Shown here piece by piece: positions 1 through 4,040 of a stretch of 6,146 bases of DNA (position 1 is the stretch's first letter; each line of letters begins with the position of its first letter). The DNA is from Microbacteriaceae bacterium (GTDB lineage Bacteria > Actinomycetota > Actinomycetes > Actinomycetales > Microbacteriaceae). Location of the stretch: positions 1 to 6,146 of the forward strand of contig JAODAY010000328.1 in NCBI GenBank assembly GCA_025463665.1, read 5' to 3'. Both the position numbers and the translations under genes were made by a program. The notes beneath the pieces are model-generated. The model made no database searches, was not told the origin of the DNA, and saw only the letters and a list, made by a program, of their open reading frames with translations.

Positions 1-47
1 ACGCCGCGAAATAGCGGGCGGGCGAGCTGGTCGAAACAGCAGGGGAA

Positions 48-494
48 CTAGTCGGCGACCTGCAGCCCGGACTTCCAGCGCACGAGCGCGCGCACGGTGT
101 CGTCGGGGTCGACGGCCAGCTTCTCCATCACGTCGTCCGGCACGAAGTAGTTGACGGCGAGCCAGCCACGCACCGTGGCCGACGCGTCGTCGGCGAGCGA
201 GCGCAGCACGTCGCACGGCACCGCCTCATTGCGTGCGATGCAGGATCGCACGCTCTCGGCGTCATCGGTCGCAAGCCGCTCGTAGAGGTCCTCCGGGGCG
301 TGCAGACTGCTCGCCACGCTCTCCCGGATCTTGGCGTTGGGATTCGCGGCGAGCAGCCGGAGTCGCGCGATCTTGGTCTCGGTGACTTTCGGCACCGGAT
401 GCGACGCCGCGGCCTCCTCCGGAGTGAGCATCACCGGGGCGTAATCACGCAGGGCCTGACGTTGCGCCGGGGTGTTGAATCTGATGCACGACAT
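48..494 (-). CDS. Leucine-rich-repeat-variant (LRV/HEAT-like) small protein
   Basis: This 148-residue protein is built mainly from LRV-like helical repeats. Arginine recurs at residues 57, 83, 109 and 135, proline at 67, 93 and 119, and leucine at 74, 100 and 126, an exact 26-residue period. The units read roughly D/N-x-x-x-x-V-R-x-x-(I/V/L)-A-x-N-x-x-(V/A)-P-x-x-(L/V)-x-x-L-A. Three full units and one partial unit fill residues 49-148. The first 48 residues are different and may form a cap. There is no signal peptide, no membrane segment, and no cysteine cluster like that of the Fe-S LRV protein of Azotobacter (only C3, C85 and C94). Such folds usually bind proteins, but the partner is unknown and I assign no function. 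The ATG at 494 has no clear Shine-Dalgarno; a TAACGT hexamer 6 nt upstream suggests a leaderless mRNA. It is divergent from the phosphatidyltransferase gene and stops at TAG (48-50). Confidence 0.85.
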   Translation of the reverse strand: MSCIRFNTPAQRQALRDYAPVMLTPEEAAASHPVPKVTETKIARLRLLAANPNAKIRESVASSLHAPEDLYERLATDDAESVRSCIARNEAVPCDVLRSLADDASATVRGWLAVNYFVPDDVMEKLAVDPDDTVRALVRWKSGLQVAD

Positions 495-500
495 GCTTAT

Positions 501-506
501 ACGTTA
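501..506 (-). promoter_or_regulatory. Candidate -10 element (TAACGT) of the LRV gene
   Basis: Read on the minus strand, TAACGT fits the actinobacterial TANNNT -10 pattern and ends 6 nt before the ATG at 494. No Shine-Dalgarno precedes that ATG, so a leaderless transcript beginning at or next to the start codon is likely. No convincing -35 is visible. TATAAG (502-497 on the minus strand) is an alternative hexamer but lies only 2 nt from the ATG. Confidence 0.4.
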
Positions 507-518
507 CTGACCGATCGT

Positions 519-524
519 TAGACT
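519..524 (+). promoter_or_regulatory. Candidate -10 element (TAGACT) of the phosphatidyltransferase operon
   Basis: TAGACT fits TANNNT and lies 8 nt before the GTG at 533, the spacing expected when transcription begins at the start codon. The intervening GGGG (525-528) could instead act as a weak, closely spaced ribosome site. No -35 consensus is evident. It would drive the plus-strand cluster, back to back with the minus-strand hexamer at 501-506. Confidence 0.45.
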
Positions 525-532
525 GGGGCACC

Positions 533-1111
533 GTGACACCCGACAACACCGCCTTCGTGAGTTCGCGGGTCCTCACTGTGCCCAATGTGCTCAGCTTTCT
601 CCGCCTGCTGCTCGTCCCGGTCTTCCTCGTACTCATAGTCCGCGGCCAGGACGCCCTCGCGCTGCTCGTGCTCGTCATCTCGAGCGTCACCGACTTCCTC
701 GACGGCGTCATCGCCCGTCGCTTCGCCCAGATCACGCGACTGGGCCAACTCCTCGATCCGGCGGCCGATCGCCTGTTCATCTTCGCGGCGCTTATCGGGC
801 TCGCCGTTCGCGACATCATCCCATGGTGGTTCGCCGCGATCGTCGTCGGCAGGGACGTGCTGCTGCTCGTCGTCGGGATCGTGCTGGCAAACTTCGGTTT
901 CGGTCCGTTGCCGGTTCACCAGCTCGGCAAGGTCGCCACATTCTGCCTGTTCTATGCCCTCCCGCTTCTCATGCTCGGGCAGGCCTATCCGCCCGTCCAG
1001 GCGGTGAGCGACCCGCTCGGGTCGGCCTTCGCTGCCTGGGGCGCCTTCCTCTACTGGTGGGCCGGCATTGTGTACACCCGACAAGCGATTCGCGTTATTC
1101 GAATTGTTTAG
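533..1111 (+). CDS. CDP-alcohol phosphatidyltransferase (PgsA/cardiolipin synthase-like)
   Basis: This 192-residue integral membrane enzyme transfers a phosphatidyl group from CDP-diacylglycerol to an alcohol acceptor in phospholipid synthesis. The full family signature D-x2-D-G-x2-A-R-x8-G-x3-D-x3-D is present: D54, D57, G58, A61, R62, G71, D75 and D79. The four aspartates bind the divalent metal and catalyse the reaction. Hydrophobic segments lie near residues 19-36, 41-53, 81-92, 98-120, 134-149 and 163-180, which fits the usual six helices. G106-R107-D108 and G132-K133-x-x-T136 resemble the PgsA/cardiolipin synthase branch, so the acceptor is probably glycerol-3-phosphate or phosphatidylglycerol; sequence alone does not decide. 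The position before an FHA gene and MerR genes matches mycobacterial pgsA2 (Rv1822). The GTG at 533 is supported by a TAGACT hexamer 8 nt upstream. It is probably first in the operon, with 57 bp to the FHA gene. Confidence 0.93.
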   Translation: MTPDNTAFVSSRVLTVPNVLSFLRLLLVPVFLVLIVRGQDALALLVLVISSVTDFLDGVIARRFAQITRLGQLLDPAADRLFIFAALIGLAVRDIIPWWFAAIVVGRDVLLLVVGIVLANFGFGPLPVHQLGKVATFCLFYALPLLMLGQAYPPVQAVSDPLGSAFAAWGAFLYWWAGIVYTRQAIRVIRIV

Positions 1112-1134
1112 TAAGAGCGGTGTCCTCAATCAGA

Positions 1135-1140
1135 TACGCT
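1135..1140 (+). promoter_or_regulatory. Possible internal promoter -10 (TACGCT) before the FHA gene
   Basis: TACGCT fits TANNNT in the 57-bp gap between the phosphatidyltransferase stop (1109-1111) and the FHA start. It would give a leader of about 20 nt that includes the ribosome site at 1158-1163. No -35 is visible at the expected distance; TTGTTT at 1104-1109 is too far away. A secondary promoter is only a possibility, and read-through from upstream is equally plausible. Confidence 0.22.
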
Positions 1141-1157
1141 GGACAGTCAGCAAGCAT

Positions 1158-1163
1158 GGAGGT
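1158..1163 (+). promoter_or_regulatory. Strong ribosome binding site (GGAGGT) of the FHA gene
   Basis: GGAGGT lies 5 nt before the ATG at 1169 and is the strongest Shine-Dalgarno in the window. It fixes the FHA start. By contrast, the first cistron and the two minus-strand genes show no good ribosome site. Confidence 0.8.
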
Positions 1164-1168
1164 GCTCG

Positions 1169-1687
1169 ATGAATGATTCCCACCAAACGGATCACTCGGA
1201 TGAGACTCCACCCCGAGAGAATACGAACGTGCCAGAGGATAACGACAACGTGCCCCAGGAAACAGACACGACGCTGACATTCGGCAACGAATTCGGCGCA
1301 CAGCTTGCCGCCCTCGAGGGCGAAGTATCCAGCGAGGAGCAGGAGGCGATCGCCGCCCTGCCCTCGGGCTACGCGCTCCTCGTGGTGCGCAGGGGACCGA
1401 CGGCCGGTGCACGATTCCTGCTGGACGCAGACCTGACGACGGTCGGCCGCCACCCCGACGCCGACATCTTCCTCGACGACGTGACGGTCTCGCGCCGCCA
1501 CGCGCAGTTCCTGCGCAACGGCACCAGGTTCGAGGTCAAGGACCTCGGCTCGCTCAACGGCACCTACCTCAACGGTGAGCGGATCGCCACCGAGCCGCTC
1601 GGCGACCGCTCCGAGGTGCAGGTCGGCAAGTTCCGACTCACGTTCTACGCGTCGCGGCTCGACCTCGCTGGCTCGGCTGGCAAGTAG
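1169..1687 (+). CDS. garA: FHA-domain phospho-switch protein, GarA/OdhI-like
   Basis: This 172-residue cytosolic protein has a disordered, acidic, T/N/D-rich N-terminus (about 1-60) and one FHA domain (about 68-160). The FHA phosphothreonine-binding residues are all visible: G93-R94, S108-R109-R110-H111 and N130-G131-T132. The core DADIFLDDVTVSRRHAQF and the later GSLNGTYLNG are very close to mycobacterial GarA and corynebacterial OdhI. In those proteins an N-terminal ETT motif is phosphorylated by Pkn kinases and then bound by the protein's own FHA domain; the unphosphorylated form inhibits 2-oxoglutarate dehydrogenase and, for GarA, also affects glutamate metabolism enzymes. Here the candidate site is T34-T35 in ETDTTLTF, a variant of the usual ETTSVF. 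Its identity as a metabolic switch is inferred from this motif and from the downstream MerR gene. The start is fixed by GGAGGT 5 nt upstream. The stop TAG (1685-1687) overlaps the next gene's GTG by one base. Confidence 0.92.
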   Translation: MNDSHQTDHSDETPPRENTNVPEDNDNVPQETDTTLTFGNEFGAQLAALEGEVSSEEQEAIAALPSGYALLVVRRGPTAGARFLLDADLTTVGRHPDADIFLDDVTVSRRHAQFLRNGTRFEVKDLGSLNGTYLNGERIATEPLGDRSEVQVGKFRLTFYASRLDLAGSAGK

Positions 1688-2385
1688 TGGCACGGTCGGC
1701 CGCGCAGGCGCGTGTGCCTGCGGCGAGCGGGCTGCTGAGCATCGGACAGGTACTCGCCAAGTTCAACCCCGAGTTTCCTGATCTCACGCCCTCAAAACTG
1801 CGGTTCCTCGAGGAGCGCCAGCTCATCACGCCCGCGCGCACCGATTCCGGGTACCGCAAGTTCTCGGCGAGCGACATGGACCGCCTGCGGTTCGTGCTCA
1901 CCATGCAGCGTGACCACTACCTGCCGCTCAAGGTCATCCGCGGCTATCTCGACGACTTCGATGCCGGCCGCCAGCCCGACCTGCCCAAGGGTGCGTTGCA
2001 GGCGCCGTCGATGCTCAGCGCGGAACGCCGCCTCTCGAGAGACGAACTGATTCGCGAGGCCGGCGCGAACGCCATGCTGCTCAACGATGCGGTGTCCGCG
2101 TCGCTGATTGTGGCGTCCGACACCTTCGGTGAAGACGTGCTCGTCGTGCTCAAGTCCCTCGTCGAGTTGCAGCGCTCCGGCATCGAGCCGCGCCACCTTC
2201 GCGGTTTCCGTGCGGCCGCCGAACGCGAGCTCGGACTGATCGAAAACGCCCTCATGCCCATCGCCCGCCGGAAAGACGCCTCGAGTCGCGCGAAGGCCGC
2301 CGAGATGGCGCGCGAAATAGCGAGCCAGTTGGAAATAGTTCGGAGCAGTCTCATCCGCTCCGCCCTCACCCGACTCGATTCGTAG
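1687..2385 (+). CDS. ftsR: MerR-family transcriptional regulator, FtsR-type
   Basis: This 232-residue DNA-binding protein has an N-terminal MerR winged helix-turn-helix (about 16-88) with the subfamily hallmarks FNPEFPDLTPSKLRFLEERQ, then DSGYRKFSASD and QRDHYLPLKVIRGYL. These closely match mycobacterial Rv1828 and Corynebacterium glutamicum FtsR (Cg1631), which activates ftsZ. The spacer after the first helix (PEFPDLT) is longer than in classical MerR proteins. The C-terminal half (about 110-232) is helical and alanine-rich; it has no metal-binding cysteines and no recognisable effector domain, so it probably mediates dimerisation. The start GTG (1687-1689) overlaps the FHA stop as TAGTG, which implies translational coupling, so no separate ribosome site is needed. 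Regulation of ftsZ here is inferred from orthology; ftsZ is not in the window. Confidence 0.93.
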   Translation: MARSAAQARVPAASGLLSIGQVLAKFNPEFPDLTPSKLRFLEERQLITPARTDSGYRKFSASDMDRLRFVLTMQRDHYLPLKVIRGYLDDFDAGRQPDLPKGALQAPSMLSAERRLSRDELIREAGANAMLLNDAVSASLIVASDTFGEDVLVVLKSLVELQRSGIEPRHLRGFRAAAERELGLIENALMPIARRKDASSRAKAAEMAREIASQLEIVRSSLIRSALTRLDS

Positions 2386-2520
2386 TACCGTCGAATATCG
2401 GCAGTGCGACACGCCGAGCACTTTGGCCGGATGTCCGGCACGAGCGACCAGAGGATCGGTACCGTGGAGTTCTACGAACACTAAGCGTCAACTGCACGAT
2501 GAAGGTTAGAGGACAAAGCC
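2386..2520 (+). promoter_or_regulatory. 135-bp gap between the two MerR genes with possible control signals
   Basis: No credible gene lies here. The gap holds a palindrome (2426-2439), two copies of GTACCGTnGA (2384-2393 and 2459-2468), each containing TACCGT (a TANNNT match at 2385-2390 and 2460-2465), and an 8-bp palindrome CGGTACCG (2457-2464). It ends with AGAGGA (2508-2513), a good ribosome site 7 nt before the ATG at 2521. Its length and these elements suggest a separate promoter for the second MerR gene, possibly autoregulated or under FtsR control. I saw no clear -35. Confidence 0.4.
2426..2439. repeat. Palindrome GCCGGA-TG-TCCGGC, candidate operator
   Basis: Perfect 6-bp inverted repeat with a 2-bp spacer, about 80 bp before the second MerR start. 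The tight spacer makes an RNA hairpin poor, so a dimeric protein site is more likely than a terminator. No poly-T follows. In GC-rich DNA such palindromes also arise by chance. Confidence 0.35.
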
Positions 2521-3069
2521 ATGAGTGAACTCAGCCGTAGCGAAGGACCTCGCTACGACCTAGGCCTCCTCTTCACCGACGGCCTGCCCGACCACGACGA
2601 CGCCACGGGCTATCGCGGGGCAGTCGCGGCGCGCGCCGCCGGCATCAGCTACCGCCAGTTGGACTACTGGGCCCGCACCGAACTCGTCGTGCCCACGGTA
2701 CGCGGCGCGGCCGGCAGCGGCTCGCAGCGCCTGTACGGCTTTCGCGACATCCTTGTACTCAAACTCGTCAAGAGACTCCTCGACACCGGCATCTCCCTCC
2801 AGCAGATCCGCGTCGCCGTGAACCAGTTGCGCGAGTCGGGCATCAACGACCTAGCCCAGACCACACTCATGAGCGACGGCGCGAGCGTCTACCTGTGCAC
2901 GAGCAACGACGAGGTCATCGACCTCGTCAGCCGCGGCCAGGGCGTCTTCGGCATCGCTGTCGGCAAGGTGCTGCGCGAAGTGGAGACGAGCCTCATCGAA
3001 ATCGACTCGCTGCAGGACTCCGACCCGTCGGACGAGCTCGCGAAGCGACGCGTGAGCAAGGCGTCCTGA
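2521..3069 (+). CDS. MerR-family transcriptional regulator, Rv1830 (ResR/McdR)-like
   Basis: This 182-residue protein has a MerR winged helix-turn-helix at about 31-105. A helix-turn-helix of the form RAAGISYRQLDYWARTELVV (38-57) is followed by a wing with GSQRLYGFRDI (67-77) and a helix LVKRLLDTGISLQQIRVAV (82-100). The SYRQLDYW motif and the position after an FtsR-type gene match mycobacterial Rv1830 (ResR/McdR), a regulator linked to cell growth and division. After residue 105 comes a short domain with DGASVYLCTSNDEVIDLVSRGQGVF, typical of this subgroup, and an acidic then basic tail. There are no metal-binding cysteines of classical MerR. AGAGGA 7 nt upstream supports the ATG at 2521. It is followed by two hairpins and a convergent parA gene, so it is the last gene of the plus-strand cluster. 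Its target genes cannot be read from the sequence. Confidence 0.9.
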   Translation: MSELSRSEGPRYDLGLLFTDGLPDHDDATGYRGAVAARAAGISYRQLDYWARTELVVPTVRGAAGSGSQRLYGFRDILVLKLVKRLLDTGISLQQIRVAVNQLRESGINDLAQTTLMSDGASVYLCTSNDEVIDLVSRGQGVFGIAVGKVLREVETSLIEIDSLQDSDPSDELAKRRVSKAS

Positions 3070-3096
3070 CCATTCCGACCGGCATCCGCCGATCGA

Positions 3097-3111
3097 GCCG
3101 CGCAGCGCGGC
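3097..3111. repeat. Short GC hairpin GCCGCG-CAG-CGCGGC
   Basis: Perfect 6-bp stem with a 3-nt loop just downstream of the second MerR stop and 4 nt before the main terminator stem. It may pause polymerase or protect the mRNA 3' end. There is no T tract, so it is unlikely to terminate alone. Confidence 0.4.
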
Positions 3112-3115
3112 ACCC

Positions 3116-3156
3116 AGCACAAGGCCCCGATTCATGCGAATCGGGGCCATTGTGCT
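3116..3156. terminator. Long bidirectional terminator hairpin between convergent genes
   Basis: The left arm AGCACAAGGCCCCGATTC (3116-3133) pairs with 3138-3156 across an ATGC loop (3134-3137). This gives an 11-bp perfect inner stem (3123-3133 with 3138-3148), one bulged A at 3149, and a further 7 bp (3116-3122 with 3150-3156). It sits between the convergent MerR and parA genes, 47 bp after one stop and 12 bp after the other, so it most likely ends both transcripts. T-rich tails are weak on both sides, as is common for actinobacterial terminators. Confidence 0.85.
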
Positions 3157-3167
3157 TGTGCGGGCAG

Positions 3168-3974
3168 TTAGCGCTTCTCCGCGTAGTCGCCAATCCGCGC
3201 GGTGCGGGTAATCCGGTCGAGCAGGAGGTCGAAGTTGTGCGCCATCTCTTCCGCGCTCTCGCCGGGCCAGACGTGCAGGGGCTTCGCGGCCCCCTGCGCC
3301 TGCTGGAGAGAGGTGCGCTCGGGAAGCTGCGGGGTGAGCACGAGGGGACCGAACATGTCGCGCAGTTCCTTGATGCGGTACTGGTGCTCCAGCGACTGGC
3401 TGCGCACGCGATTCACGATGATGCCGAGGGGCTGCAGCCGGGGCGAGAGTCCGCGGCGGATCTCCTCGATGGCGCGGAGCGCCCGGTCGGCCGCCGCGAC
3501 GGAGAAGAGCCCCGGCTCGGTGACGACGGTCACGCGGTCGCTCGCTGCCCACGCCGTGCGCGTGAGCGCATTGAGCGAGGGGGCGCAGTCGATGAGCACG
3601 AGGTCGTAGTCCCGCTCGACGTTGGCGAGGGCCTCCTCGAGCTTCCAGATCTCCCGGATGCTCGGGTGCGGCCCGTCGAAGTTGATGGCGGAGGGCGAAC
3701 CGATGAGGACATCGATCGTGCCGGTCCTGCCGCGCGTCCACCCGCTGGGGGCGATCGCCGCGCGAACGACCTTTTCCTTGGGCGACGCGAGCACATCCGC
3801 GATGTTGAGACGGCCCGTGACATCGATATCCATGCCCGTGGAGACATCGGCCTGGGGATCGAGATCGACGACGAGGGTTCTGAGCCCCTTGGCGAAGGCG
3901 GCGGAGGCGAGCCCGAGCGTCACCGTGGTCTTTCCCACGCCCCCCTTGAGGGAGCTCACGCTAAGTACATGCAC
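3168..3974 (-). CDS. ParA/MinD-family ATPase, orphan (no ParB partner seen)
   Basis: This 268-residue P-loop ATPase is of the ParA type, which move or position cargo such as DNA or protein complexes through ATP-driven dimerisation. Numbered from the GTG at 3974, it has a deviant Walker A KGGVGKTT (10-17) with signature lysine K10, the Walker A' region VVDLDPQAD (35-43), and Walker B LVLIDCAPS with D129. The C-terminus is ordinary and has no obvious MinD-like membrane-binding helix, although I cannot test this. I prefer the GTG at 3974 (MHVLSVSSLKGG) because a TATTGT hexamer lies 8 nt upstream and the protein then begins right at the first beta strand. An upstream in-frame GTG at 3995 would add seven residues but has no good ribosome site. 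No parB or parS is evident, so this is not a complete partition system. It is divergent from pyc and convergent with the MerR gene. Confidence 0.92.
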   Translation of the reverse strand: MHVLSVSSLKGGVGKTTVTLGLASAAFAKGLRTLVVDLDPQADVSTGMDIDVTGRLNIADVLASPKEKVVRAAIAPSGWTRGRTGTIDVLIGSPSAINFDGPHPSIREIWKLEEALANVERDYDLVLIDCAPSLNALTRTAWAASDRVTVVTEPGLFSVAAADRALRAIEEIRRGLSPRLQPLGIIVNRVRSQSLEHQYRIKELRDMFGPLVLTPQLPERTSLQQAQGAAKPLHVWPGESAEEMAHNFDLLLDRITRTARIGDYAEKR

Positions 3975-3982
3975 GAGTAACG

Positions 3983-3988
3983 ACAATA
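3983..3988 (-). promoter_or_regulatory. Candidate -10 element (TATTGT) of the parA-like gene
   Basis: On the minus strand TATTGT fits the TANNNT pattern and ends 8 nt before the GTG at 3974, consistent with a leaderless transcript and deciding between two in-frame GTG starts. If translation instead began at 3995, this hexamer would lie inside the gene. No clear -35 is visible. Confidence 0.45.
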
Positions 3989-3992
3989 CCTT

Positions 3993-4013
3993 CACTAGTG
4001 TTAAGGAACCTAA
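3993..4013. promoter_or_regulatory. Palindromic elements in the parA/pyc divergent control region
   Basis: CACTAGTG (3993-4000) is a perfect 8-bp palindrome. It is followed directly by TTAAGGAACCTAA (4001-4013), an imperfect inverted repeat (TTAAGG against CCTAA with a 2-nt spacer). Together they lie between the two divergent genes in a locally AT-richer stretch. TAGTGT (3996-4001) is also a TANNNT match that could serve pyc. A shared operator or overlapping promoters are possible. The binding protein is unknown. Confidence 0.35.
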
Positions 4014-4040
4014 ACGTCCGCGGTGTGCCGAAAGGGCTCA

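Noticed and set aside
4..17. Small inverted repeat CCGC-GAAATA-GCGG downstream of the LRV gene, as a possible terminator.
   Set aside because: Only 4 bp of stem with no T tract; too weak to call.
518..1129. Long open frames opposite or out of phase with the real genes, for example 518-1129 minus, 1130-1693 minus, 1792-2481 minus, 2895-3980 plus, 4038-4943 minus and 4259-5368 plus.
   Set aside because: They are antisense or frame-shifted shadows of well-recognised genes, with Arg/Ala/Gly-rich low-complexity translations and no family motifs; GC-rich codon bias explains them.
1156..1176. Six-codon mini-ORF MEVLDE overlapping the FHA start, like a leader peptide.
   Set aside because: Its ATG has no ribosome site of its own, and its second and third codons are simply the GGAGGT of the FHA gene. 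It has no regulatory codons or attenuator hairpin.
2431..2484. Possible 17-codon ORF (ATG 2431 to TAA 2482-2484), in frame with the FtsR-type gene beyond its TAG; the frame stays open for 32 codons after that stop.
   Set aside because: No ribosome site, no recognisable peptide, and an open run of 32 codons is unremarkable in GC-rich DNA. It overlaps the palindrome and probable promoter. Stop-codon read-through has no supporting signal.
2851..3741. Long minus-strand frame that spans the MerR 3' end, the terminator and most of the parA gene.
   Set aside because: It crosses the convergent terminator, is out of phase with the conserved ParA frame on the same strand, and encodes an Arg/Ala/Pro/His-rich sequence with no domain.
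3168..3995. A plasmid or phage partition module.
   Set aside because: No parB, centromere repeats, replication gene, integrase or attachment site, and the neighbours are core chromosomal genes.
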